A stretch of 31,471 nt of DNA from CAZLMF01 sp964560565 (GTDB lineage Bacteria > Bacillota > Clostridia > Oscillospirales > Ruminococcaceae). How positions within the stretch are numbered: the first letter of the stretch is position 1; every line of letters begins with the position of its first letter. The translations under genes and the position numbers were made by a program. Shown piece after piece: positions 23,400-31,364 of this stretch. The stretch lies in the NCBI GenBank assembly GCA_964560565.1, contig CAZLMF010000011.1:1-31471 (forward strand), given 5' to 3'. The notes below the pieces were generated by a model, which did not search any database, had not been told where the DNA came from, and was given only the letters and a program-made list of their open reading frames with translations.

Positions 23400-24206
23400 T
23401 TAATCCTTTTTGAGCTTCGCAATAAAATAGGAGCTGACAACGCCTGCAATAAGCAGCATAGCGCTTATTAAACCTGAAAGATTCATCCTTACCCCTGGGA
23501 AGACTATTATTACTGAGCCTGCCACAAAGCCAAGTGCCGCAAAGTAGGTCATTGCATAGGCTTTCGAAAAAAGCCAGTTGATAAGCTTTGCAAACAGCAA
23601 AATACTAAGCCCAATGCCAATTGCAATAGGAATGCAGATTGACAAATCAAGGTTTCCTATTGCCGCCATAATGGTTTCGTAGCTGCCAAGATACATAAGC
23701 ATAAAGGATGCGCTAATACCCGGCACAATCAGCCCAAAGCCAATTATAGCGCCGTAAAGGAGCAACATGGGGATGCCTGTATCAACGGTTCGAACTAAGC
23801 TTTCTGCGCTTTGCGAGTCAAGTAAGCCAAATAAAATCGTAACTGCCGCACATACCACAAAGGGAATAAGGTTTATTTTCTTAAATCCCTTGGAGGTTGC
23901 CTCCTTATAAACTGTTGGGATTGAACCTAACATTAAGCCTATAAAAAAGTAAGTAGTTTCAAAGGCGTAATCGGTGAAAAGGAAGTCAATGAGCTTGCCA
24001 AAGCCCAGCACACCTAGCACTCCGCCAATGCCAATCGGTAGGAAGAATATTATCTTGTTTTTCGTGTCACGGTAGAAGTGGGAGATTGCATCAGTAATTT
24101 TCTCATAAAGCCCGAAGATAATTGCAATGGTTCCTCCGCTAACGCCGGGGGCTATTGCGCCCACACCGATAAGTAGTCCTTGAATAAGCTTGATAAAAAA
24201 GGTCAT
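23400..24206 (-). CDS. DUF368 membrane protein, probable undecaprenyl-phosphate transporter (PopT-like)
   Basis: 268-aa polytopic membrane protein of the DUF368 family. Members were recently shown to recycle the lipid carrier undecaprenyl phosphate across the membrane (PopT), which cell-wall synthesis needs. Two inverted half-repeats are visible, each starting with a family motif: IGVGAIAPGVSGGTIAI near residue 15 and GLIVPGISASFML near residue 158. About eight membrane segments follow a symmetric pattern, and the tail is KLKKD. The start is ATG at 24206, with AGGAG 5 nt upstream. It lies 8 nt after dnaJ and so is the last gene of the hrcA-grpE-dnaK-dnaJ operon, an uncommon addition. Confidence 0.88.
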   Translation of the reverse strand: MTFFIKLIQGLLIGVGAIAPGVSGGTIAIIFGLYEKITDAISHFYRDTKNKIIFFLPIGIGGVLGVLGFGKLIDFLFTDYAFETTYFFIGLMLGSIPTVYKEATSKGFKKINLIPFVVCAAVTILFGLLDSQSAESLVRTVDTGIPMLLLYGAIIGFGLIVPGISASFMLMYLGSYETIMAAIGNLDLSICIPIAIGIGLSILLFAKLINWLFSKAYAMTYFAALGFVAGSVIIVFPGVRMNLSGLISAMLLIAGVVSSYFIAKLKKD

Positions 24207-24214
24207 AAGCTCTC

Positions 24215-25372
24215 CTATTTGTCGTTGAAGGCATTTTTGAGCTTATCAAGGAAGCTCCTGCGGCCGTCATAGTTTTTATCGTTTAGCGAGGAGTCAAACT
24301 CCTTGAGCATTTCCTTGTGTTTCTTGCTGAGGTTACGAGGGACTTCAACGGAAACAGTAACAAATTGGTCTCCCCTGCCCCCACGATTTAAGCGGTTTAT
24401 GCCCTTGTTCTTTAGTCGGAAAACAGTGCCGGGCTGTGTGCCCTCAGGAACGGTATATTTCACCTTGCCATCGATTGTGGGGACTATTATCTCATCCCCA
24501 AGTGTCGCCTGCATATAGGTGATAGGAACATCGCACCATACATCAAAACCACGCCTTTCAAACAGCGGGTCAGGTCTGACGGAAACAGTCACGTTCAAAT
24601 CGCCCGAAGGACCTGAGTTTAAGCCTGCATCGCCTCGCCCACGGACAAGGAGCGTCTGCCCGTCGTCTATGCCTGCCGGAATATCAATATCCAGCTTGCG
24701 GGACTTGCGTACTCTGCCTCCGCCACTGCAAGTAGCGCAAGGCTTTTCGATTATCTTGCCCTTGCCTGAGCACTTTGTGCAGGTCTGTGTTGTCATAATG
24801 GTTGCAAAGGGCGTACGCTGTGGGAACTTTATCTTACCTGTGCCTGAACATTCAGAACAGGTTTTCACTGAGCCGCCAGAGCTTGCGCCTGAACCGGAAC
24901 AGGGTTCACAGGTTTCCATACGGGATATATCAACCTGCTTTGAAGTGCCTTTTGCGGCTTCCATGAAGCTTAGCCCCATGCTTACATTTACGTCAGCTCC
25001 ACGCCTTGGAGCGTTGGGGTTTGCAGCTCGTGTTGAGCCTGAAAATGCGCTTGAGAATGCGCCGAATATATCGTCAAGGTCAATTCCGCCAAAGCCACCG
25101 AAGCCGCTAAATCCACCGCCACCACCGCCGCCGCCATATGACGGGTCAACTCCTGCATGACCGAACTGGTCATAGCGAGCGCGCTTATTAGCGTCAGAGA
25201 GGACTTCAAAAGCTTCATTGGCTTCCTTGAAGTTTGCCTCTGCTGTGGCGTCATCAGGGTTTAGGTCGGGGTGATATTTCTTGGCAAGGCTGCGATATGC
25301 CTTCTTAAGCTCCTCTTCGGAAGCACCCTTTTGAACACCCAATACCTCATAGTAATCACGTTTTTCTGCCAA
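24215..25372 (-). CDS. dnaJ: Chaperone protein DnaJ
   Basis: 385-aa Hsp40 co-chaperone of DnaK. The J domain (YYEVLGVQKGA, HPD in KKYHPDLNPDD) is followed by a Gly/Phe-rich linker (YGGGGGGGGFSGFGG). Four CXXCXGXG zinc motifs come next: CEPCSGSG, CSECSGTG, CTKCSGKG and CATCSGGG. The substrate-binding C-terminal domains follow. The start is TTG at 25372 (AEKRDYYEVLG), with AAGGTGG 7 nt upstream; no better ATG exists. It lies after dnaK with a hairpin in the 85-nt gap. Confidence 0.97.
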   Translation of the reverse strand: MAEKRDYYEVLGVQKGASEEELKKAYRSLAKKYHPDLNPDDATAEANFKEANEAFEVLSDANKRARYDQFGHAGVDPSYGGGGGGGGFSGFGGFGGIDLDDIFGAFSSAFSGSTRAANPNAPRRGADVNVSMGLSFMEAAKGTSKQVDISRMETCEPCSGSGASSGGSVKTCSECSGTGKIKFPQRTPFATIMTTQTCTKCSGKGKIIEKPCATCSGGGRVRKSRKLDIDIPAGIDDGQTLLVRGRGDAGLNSGPSGDLNVTVSVRPDPLFERRGFDVWCDVPITYMQATLGDEIIVPTIDGKVKYTVPEGTQPGTVFRLKNKGINRLNRGGRGDQFVTVSVEVPRNLSKKHKEMLKEFDSSLNDKNYDGRRSFLDKLKNAFNDK

Positions 25373-25422
25373 AACTATACCACCTTTTTGCTTGGTTAAT
25401 TTTCATTAAGTATAACACGCAT

Positions 25423-25448
25423 AAAAGGGGGCGGATTTACCCCCTTTT
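25423..25448 (-). terminator. Hairpin between dnaK and dnaJ (partial terminator or processing site)
   Basis: Nine-bp perfect stem AAAAGGGGG (25423-25431) / CCCCCTTTT (25440-25448) with an 8-nt loop, in the dnaK-dnaJ gap. On the minus strand the stem ends in TTTTATGCG, a short U-tract. It may lower dnaJ-DUF368 levels relative to dnaK. Confidence 0.6.
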
Positions 25449-25457
25449 GCGTTTATT

Positions 25458-27311
25458 TTACTCGTTAGTATCGTTGTTGTCGGGAACATCGGTGAAGTCA
25501 GCGTCGACAACATTATCATCGGGAGCACCAGCGTTGCCCTGTGCATTTTGTGCATCTTGTGCAGCTTGAGCGTTTGCCTGCTCAGCCTGATAAATCCTGC
25601 CTGCTACCTCGTAGAAGTCCTTTTGTAGAGCCTCTTGAGCTTCCTTAATCTTAGCTATATCCTCGCCCTTTAGTGCTTCCTTAAGAGCCTCAAGCTTCTC
25701 ATTTACCTTTGTGCGTTCATCGTCGGTCACCTTGTCGCCGAAGTCAGTAAGTGCCTTCTCAGTTGAATAAACAAGCTGGTCAGCTTCATTGCGAGCGTCA
25801 ATTTCTTCCCTGCGCTTCTTATCATCAGCGGCAAATACCTCCGCATCCTTAACTGCTTTTTCAATGTCGTCCTTGGACATATTGGTTGAAGCGGTGATGG
25901 AGATTTTTTGCTCCTTACCTGTACCTAAGTCCTTTGCGCCAACGTGAACAATGCCGTTTGCGTCAATATCGTAGGTTACCTCAATCTGTGGAACACCACG
26001 GGGAGCAGGAGCTATTCCATCAAGCCTGAACATACCAAGGGATTTGTTATCCTTTGCAAACTCACGCTCACCCTGCAAAATGTTAATCTCAACGCTTGGC
26101 TGATTATCGGCGGCGGTGGAGAATATCTGCGACTTCTTAACTGGGATAGTGGTGTTGCGCTCGATAATGCGTGTGCAAACGCTGCCCATGGTTTCAATAC
26201 CAAGGGATAGCGGAGTAACGTCTAGGAGCAATAGCCCTGTTACATCGCCGCCTAGAACACCGCCCTGAAGTGCAGCACCAACAGCAACGCACTCGTCGGG
26301 GTTAATGCCCTTGAAAGGCTCTTTATTGGTGAGGGACTTAACAGCATCCTGTACAGCAGGAATACGGGTTGAACCACCCACAAGCAATACCTTATCAAGC
26401 TCGGAGGTGCTAAGTCCGCTATCTTTTAGAGCTTGACGAACAGGCACCATTGTAGCCTCTACAAGGTCAGCGGTAAGCTCATTGAACTTTGCACGGGATA
26501 GGCTTGTGTCAAGATGCTTAGGGCCGCTTGCATCAGCGGTGACAAAGGGAAGGTTGATTGCGGTTGTGGTGACGCCTGAAAGCTCAATCTTAGCTTTCTC
26601 AGCCGCCTCCTTTAGTCTTTGCATAGCCATTTTATCCTTGCGAAGGTCAATGCCATCAGTTTTCTTAAATTCATCTGCAAGCCAGTTGATTACTCTCTCG
26701 TCAAAATCGTCGCCGCCTAGCTTGTTATTACCTGCAGTAGCAAGTACCTGCTGAACACCGTCGCCCATTTCAATAATAGAGACGTCAAAAGTGCCGCCGC
26801 CGAGGTCGTATACCATGATTTTCTGGTCGTTTTCCTTGTCAATGCCATATGCAAGAGCAGCAGCGGTAGGCTCGTTGATAATACGCTTAACGGTAAGCCC
26901 TGCAATTTGCCCTGCGTCCTTTGTAGCTTGTCGCTGGCTATCGGTGAAGTATGCAGGAACGGTGATAACAGCTTCTGTGACGGTAGTGCCAAGGTATGCC
27001 TCAGCATCAGCCTTTAGCTTACCTAGAACCATAGCCGAAATCTCCTGTGGGGTGTAGTCCTTGCCGTCGATATGGGTATTGAAATCAGTTCCCATTTGAC
27101 GCTTAATGGAGCTTATGGTGCGGTCGGGGTTAGTGATAGCCTGACGCTTTGCAACCTGACCTACCATGCGCTCGCCTGTCTTACCAAAGGCAACTACGGA
27201 AGGTGTAGTGCGTGCGCCCTCGGCATTTGTGATAACAACAGCCTCGCCGCCCTCCATTACAGATACGCAGGAGTTTGTTGTACCTAAGTCGATACCAATT
27301 ATTTTTGCCAT
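25458..27311 (-). CDS. dnaK: Chaperone protein DnaK (Hsp70)
   Basis: 617-aa ATP-dependent chaperone. ATPase domain motifs: IIGIDLGTTNSCVSVMEGG, then VYDLGGGTFDVSI, the LVGGSTRIPAVQ adenosine motif and INEPTAAALAYG. The substrate-binding domain begins near LLLLDVTPLSLGIETMG. The alpha-helical lid ends in an Ala/Gln-rich linker and an acidic VVDADFTDV tail. The start is ATG at 27311, with GAGGAA upstream. It lies 63 nt after grpE; the gap carries two copies of TATAAATGTTT but no hairpin. Confidence 0.98.
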   Translation of the reverse strand: MAKIIGIDLGTTNSCVSVMEGGEAVVITNAEGARTTPSVVAFGKTGERMVGQVAKRQAITNPDRTISSIKRQMGTDFNTHIDGKDYTPQEISAMVLGKLKADAEAYLGTTVTEAVITVPAYFTDSQRQATKDAGQIAGLTVKRIINEPTAAALAYGIDKENDQKIMVYDLGGGTFDVSIIEMGDGVQQVLATAGNNKLGGDDFDERVINWLADEFKKTDGIDLRKDKMAMQRLKEAAEKAKIELSGVTTTAINLPFVTADASGPKHLDTSLSRAKFNELTADLVEATMVPVRQALKDSGLSTSELDKVLLVGGSTRIPAVQDAVKSLTNKEPFKGINPDECVAVGAALQGGVLGGDVTGLLLLDVTPLSLGIETMGSVCTRIIERNTTIPVKKSQIFSTAADNQPSVEINILQGEREFAKDNKSLGMFRLDGIAPAPRGVPQIEVTYDIDANGIVHVGAKDLGTGKEQKISITASTNMSKDDIEKAVKDAEVFAADDKKRREEIDARNEADQLVYSTEKALTDFGDKVTDDERTKVNEKLEALKEALKGEDIAKIKEAQEALQKDFYEVAGRIYQAEQANAQAAQDAQNAQGNAGAPDDNVVDADFTDVPDNNDTNE

Positions 27312-27374
27312 AATGTTTCCTCACTTTCAAATGTATAAATATATAAATGTTTTTTAGGCTTATAAATGTTTAAC

Positions 27375-27929
27375 CTACGGGTTTGCGACTATAACCGCCG
27401 CATGGCGGATTACCTTATCGCCGATTTTATAACCTCGCTGATAAACCTGTGAAATCACGTTTTGCCCAAGCTGTGCATCTTCAACTTGACTTAGCGCATT
27501 GTGAACAAGAGGGTCAAATTCCTCTTCCCTTTCGCCGAATGCCTCAACGCCCAAGCGCGTTAGCGCCTCATTGATGGAAGTCTGCGTCATTTCGACACCT
27601 TTGCGAAAGTTTTCATCTGTGCAAGTGGATTCAAGGGCACGTTCAAGGTTGTCAAGGGCGGGTAAAAACTCCGCCACTGCCCTTGCAGTTGCATCGGCAT
27701 AAGCCTCTGTGCGCTCACGAGCTGTGCGCTTGCGGTAGTTATCGTACTCAGCTGCAGTGCGCAAAAGCTTGTCGCTTAGCTCTGAAAGCTTTGCTTCCTG
27801 CTCATCTGTCTGCTCCTGCATGGCGTTTTTGCAGCTTTCCTCCTGCTCACATTCACTGCAAGGGCAGCTTGTGTTATCGCTTACGGGAACATCAATGTTT
27901 TCGGGCGATGGATTTTCCTTTTTACTCAT
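27375..27929 (-). CDS. grpE: Nucleotide exchange factor GrpE
   Basis: 184-aa homodimeric exchange factor releasing ADP from DnaK. After a variable N-terminus comes the long coiled coil (QEAKLSELSDKLLRTAAEYDNYRKRTARE in part), then FLPALDNLERAL and a beta domain ending GYKIGDKVIRHAAVIVANP. The N-terminal 40 residues are odd: four cysteines in SCPCSECEQEESC (C22, C24, C27, C33), resembling a metal or redox site and not usual for GrpE. The start is ATG at 27929, overlapping hrcA by 8 nt, with AGGAGG 12 nt upstream. Confidence 0.95.
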   Translation of the reverse strand: MSKKENPSPENIDVPVSDNTSCPCSECEQEESCKNAMQEQTDEQEAKLSELSDKLLRTAAEYDNYRKRTARERTEAYADATARAVAEFLPALDNLERALESTCTDENFRKGVEMTQTSINEALTRLGVEAFGEREEEFDPLVHNALSQVEDAQLGQNVISQVYQRGYKIGDKVIRHAAVIVANP

Positions 27930-28947
27930 CTGTCTTATTTTCCTCCTCTTGTTTTGTAAGCAAGGTGCTTACTCTATCTGTTAGATACTCTATATAAGGG
28001 ATTATCTTAGCATAGTTAATGCGGATAGGGCCAATTATGCCCATTGAGCCGGCTTTCTCGTGGTTTTTCGAGTAACTGCCCATAATAAGGCTTGAGTTAG
28101 AAATCACAAAAGTGTCCTTCTCCTTGCCAAATAGCACATGAATTCCGCTGAAGCTTTCGTTGAGAAGGCTTGCAAGCTCGTTTTTTGACTCTATAAAGCG
28201 CATTATCTCCCTAGGGTCAAGCTCGTCGCAGGCTAGAAGTCTTGTTGCGCCCTCAAGGTCAACACTTGTAGAGCGAAGTTCAGCTGACATTTCATAAACT
28301 GCATATAATAAGGGTGAAAGGGCAAGCACATAGCTGCCAAGGGCGGTTGCAAGGGTTTGTATTCTCGCAGGGGAGAGGTTTTCAACCTTTACACCTTGCA
28401 AATTATCATTTACAAAGTTTTTAAAGAAATCAAGGTGCGAGCTATTCAAGTCAAACTGCAATCGGCAGATTTTGTTTTTTACATTACCCCCCGAGGTAAT
28501 AAGCAACAGCATATACAGCCTGTTTCCTGTGGGAATGACCTCAACCTTAGTGATAACGGAAAATTGCGGTGATGCATCGGTCACGACTGAAGTGCAGCGT
28601 GTAAGCTCCGCAAGAGCTTTCGATGCTTGAGAAATAACTGCACCCTGTGCAAGCTCATCATCAAATATATCGTCAATCATTGCGCGTTCATTCTTTGTGA
28701 GAGGCTGTGGACTCATTAGACGGTCGATATAAAGCCTATACCCCTTAAAGGAGGGAATTCTCCCTGCCGAAGTATGGGGCTGCTCAAGGAAACCCTGCTG
28801 CTCTAAAGCCGCCATTTCATTGCGTATGGTGGCGGAGGAAACAGAAAGATTAGTGAGGGAGGCTAGCACCTTAGACCCCACAGGCTCACCTGTTTTAATG
28901 TATTCATCTACTATCGCTGACAGTATTATTAATTTGCGTTCATCCAC
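27922..28947 (-). CDS. hrcA: Heat-inducible transcription repressor HrcA
   Basis: 341-aa repressor of class I heat-shock genes that binds CIRCE and needs GroE for activity. The N-terminal winged helix has ERKLIILSAIVDEYIKTGEPVGSK and SSATIRNEMAALEQQGFLEQPHTSAGR in parts (ATIRNEMA, HTSAGRIPS). GAF-like and dimerisation domains follow. The start is GTG at 28947, with GGAGG 7 nt upstream (VDERKL...); longer frames run into CIRCE and the promoter. The order hrcA-grpE-dnaK-dnaJ is typical for Firmicutes. A perfect CIRCE lies 52 nt upstream. Confidence 0.95.
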   Translation of the reverse strand: MDERKLIILSAIVDEYIKTGEPVGSKVLASLTNLSVSSATIRNEMAALEQQGFLEQPHTSAGRIPSFKGYRLYIDRLMSPQPLTKNERAMIDDIFDDELAQGAVISQASKALAELTRCTSVVTDASPQFSVITKVEVIPTGNRLYMLLLITSGGNVKNKICRLQFDLNSSHLDFFKNFVNDNLQGVKVENLSPARIQTLATALGSYVLALSPLLYAVYEMSAELRSTSVDLEGATRLLACDELDPREIMRFIESKNELASLLNESFSGIHVLFGKEKDTFVISNSSLIMGSYSKNHEKAGSMGIIGPIRINYAKIIPYIEYLTDRVSTLLTKQEEENKTDE

Positions 28948-28999
28948 ATTATCACCTCCGAAAAGTTTTGTGGATACTATCGCTAAAAAAAGCAAGCAT

Positions 29000-29026
29000 T
29001 TAGCACTCTAGGTAAAGGAGTGCTAA
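29000..29026 (-). promoter_or_regulatory. CIRCE operator of the hrcA operon
   Basis: Perfect inverted repeat TTAGCACTC (29000-29008), 9-nt spacer, GAGTGCTAA (29018-29026), identical to the CIRCE consensus. It sits 4 nt downstream of the -10 box and covers the expected start, so HrcA binding would block initiation. Confidence 0.98.
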
Positions 29027-29030
29027 AACA

Positions 29031-29059
29031 ATTATAGCCCCGTGAGAATTTTTTGTCAA
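29031..29059 (-). promoter_or_regulatory. Sigma-A promoter of the hrcA operon (perfect consensus)
   Basis: On the minus strand, TTGACA (29054-29059), a 17-nt spacer and TATAAT (29031-29036), both hexamers exact. It is directly upstream of CIRCE. Confidence 0.95.
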
Positions 29060-29103
29060 GTACTTATTTTACAAAAACTATATTGGAAATCCCTCACCAA
29101 TTG

Positions 29104-29132
29104 TTGACAATAGTGATATACAAAAGTATAAT
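29104..29132 (+). promoter_or_regulatory. Sigma-A promoter of ppk (perfect consensus)
   Basis: TTGACA (29104-29109), 17-nt spacer, TATAAT (29127-29132), 40 nt before the ppk ATG. It is divergent from the hrcA promoter; CIRCE ends 77 nt upstream of its -35, so HrcA control of ppk is unlikely. Confidence 0.9.
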
Positions 29133-29172
29133 TAAGCTATATATCTAGAGCAAACAGTAAAGGGGAAACACG

Positions 29173-31359
29173 ATGGAGAGGCCACCCATATACGACAACA
29201 GAGAGCTTTCGTGGTTGAAATTTAATGAGAGAGTGCTAGAGGAGGCGCAGGACGAATCTATGCCTCTATATGAAAGGCTTGGCTTTGTGTCAATTTTTCA
29301 TAATAACCTCGATGAATTTTTCATGGTAAGAGTAGGCTCTTTGCATGACCAAACCTTATTAAAGCGCGAAACAAGGGAAAACAAAACCAACCTCACCGCT
29401 CAAGAGCAGCTTGATTTAATCGCTTCGAGGGTTGGCTGTTTGTTAGGGATAAAGGATGAGACTTTCGCCCACATAATGGGCAGACTTTCCGAGCGTGGTA
29501 TTGTCCACGCTGATATGAGTAGTCTTTCCGATGAGGAGAATAAGTATTTAGAAACTTTTTTCACAAGGGAGATTTTGCCCATAGTGTCACCAAGCATTAT
29601 AGACGGGCAGCATCCCTTTCCCTTTTTGCAAAACAAGGAAATCTACATTGGCGTTGAGCTTTCGAGCAAGTCAAAGTCGCCGACAGTAGGAATTATCCCC
29701 TGCCAGCCCCTTTCGGGACGAATAATCTACCTTCCCGGTCAAGGCGTGCGATTTGTGCTGATTGAGGATTTGATACTGCACTTTGCCCACAAGGTGTTTA
29801 ATGGCTTTTCGGTACAAAAAAGATGGTTGCTGCGTATTACAAGAAATGCTGATATAAACGTTCAGGAAGCTTTATACGACCATGATATTGACTTTCGTGA
29901 TGCAATGGGTGAGCTGCTAAAAAAGCGTAAAAAGCTATCCCCTGTCAGAATGGAGCTTTCAGATGACATTGGCGGAAAGCTAACGCAGTGGCTTTGCGGA
30001 AAGCTTGACCTTGCGCAAGCGAGGGTTTATGTCGAGAGTGCGCCCTTGGACTTGTCTTTTGTGTGGCAGCTCGAGGGTGCGGTTCAGTCCCAAAAGGAGC
30101 TATTTTTCAGCCCTCTAACACCTCAGAAAAGCATTGCGCTTAGCTCTCAAGAGAGTGTAATCGAGCAGGTATTGCGTAAGGATGTACTGCTTAGCTACCC
30201 ATACGAGTCCATACGCCCCTTTATCCGCCTGCTTGAGGAGGCGGCAAATGACCCGATGGTTATATCAATAAAGATTACACTTTACCGTGTCGCAAATGAA
30301 AGCAAGGTCATAGAGGAGCTTATTTCTGCCGCTGAAAACGGCAAGACCGTCACGGTGCTATTGGAGCTTAGGGCGCGCTTTGACGAGGAAAACAACATCA
30401 ACTGGTCAAAGCGTCTTGAGGACGCTGGCTGTAACGTTATCTACGGGCTTGAGGAACTGAAGGTTCACTCAAAGCTGCTGCTTATAACACGCAGGTCTGG
30501 GCAAGGGATTGAGTACATCACTCAAATAGGCACAGGCAACTACAATGAAAAAACTTCAAGGCTTTACACCGACTATTCTCTTATGACGGCAAATAGGGAA
30601 ATCGGAGTTGAGGTTTCAATGGTGTTTAACTGCCTTGCTGTTGGGAATACTGTTGAAAAGTCAGAGCATCTTTTGGTTGCGCCAAGATGCCTAAAACCGC
30701 GCATAATAGAAATGATTGATATTGAAATAGCAATGGCGCTTTCAGGCGAAGAAGCCTATATAGGTGCAAAGCTTAATTCCCTTTCCGACAAAGAGATTAT
30801 AGATAAGCTTGTGGAGGCATCAAGGGCGGGAGTGAAAATTGAGCTTTTAATAAGGGGCATATGCTGCCTTATTTCAGGGGTGCCGGGATATACCCATAAT
30901 ATCACCGTAACAAGCATAGTAGGCCGCTTTTTAGAGCATTCGAGGGTTTATATTTTTGGCGCAGGGGGGCGCACAAAGGTCTATATTTCCTCCGCCGACT
31001 ATATGACACGCAATACCGAGCGCAGAGTAGAGGTTGCAGTGCCGATTTATAACGAGGAAATAAGGGGAAAGATTCTTGGAATGTTCCACACCTCACTCAA
31101 AGATAATGTTAAAACTAGGATTCAACAGCCCGACGGAAACTATATTAGAAAGCGTGACCTCCCAGACTTTGATTTAACCGAACCTAGGTTTGAGTCACAG
31201 GTATATTTCTACGAGCAGGCATATAAGGCGGCAAGGAATGCAAGCGAAGAAAACACAAAGTCATCAGAAAAGAAAGAGCAAAGCAGGTGGAGCGCCTTAG
31301 TTGAAAAGGTATTTAGTCTATTTAAGAAAAAAGGTAAAAAGGACAGAAAGAGCAGGTAA
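29173..31359 (+). CDS. ppk: Polyphosphate kinase 1
   Basis: 728-aa enzyme that reversibly polymerises ATP gamma-phosphate into inorganic polyphosphate. N-terminal domain: RELSWLKFNERVLEEA and NNLDEFFMVRVG. The catalytic, phospholipase-D-like core has ARFDEENNINWSKRLEDAG, then KVHSKLLLI with the phosphorylated His (H432) and GTGNYNEKTSRLYTDY. The second motif, VGRFLEHSRVYIFG, is also present. About 40 C-terminal residues form a very basic tail (KKKGKKDRK), longer than usual. The start is ATG at 29173, with AGGGG upstream. The next gene starts 5 nt after its stop. Confidence 0.97.
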   Translation: MERPPIYDNRELSWLKFNERVLEEAQDESMPLYERLGFVSIFHNNLDEFFMVRVGSLHDQTLLKRETRENKTNLTAQEQLDLIASRVGCLLGIKDETFAHIMGRLSERGIVHADMSSLSDEENKYLETFFTREILPIVSPSIIDGQHPFPFLQNKEIYIGVELSSKSKSPTVGIIPCQPLSGRIIYLPGQGVRFVLIEDLILHFAHKVFNGFSVQKRWLLRITRNADINVQEALYDHDIDFRDAMGELLKKRKKLSPVRMELSDDIGGKLTQWLCGKLDLAQARVYVESAPLDLSFVWQLEGAVQSQKELFFSPLTPQKSIALSSQESVIEQVLRKDVLLSYPYESIRPFIRLLEEAANDPMVISIKITLYRVANESKVIEELISAAENGKTVTVLLELRARFDEENNINWSKRLEDAGCNVIYGLEELKVHSKLLLITRRSGQGIEYITQIGTGNYNEKTSRLYTDYSLMTANREIGVEVSMVFNCLAVGNTVEKSEHLLVAPRCLKPRIIEMIDIEIAMALSGEEAYIGAKLNSLSDKEIIDKLVEASRAGVKIELLIRGICCLISGVPGYTHNITVTSIVGRFLEHSRVYIFGAGGRTKVYISSADYMTRNTERRVEVAVPIYNEEIRGKILGMFHTSLKDNVKTRIQQPDGNYIRKRDLPDFDLTEPRFESQVYFYEQAYKAARNASEENTKSSEKKEQSRWSALVEKVFSLFKKKGKKDRKSR

Positions 31360-31364
31360 AAATA

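Noticed and set aside
24519..25160. 213-codon plus-strand frame
   Set aside because: Antisense of dnaJ; the Pro-rich product mirrors the Gly-rich linker and zinc motifs of dnaJ.
27342..27371. Two copies of TATAAATGTTT in the grpE-dnaK gap
   Set aside because: Short, A+T-rich and only two copies; no link to a known operator.
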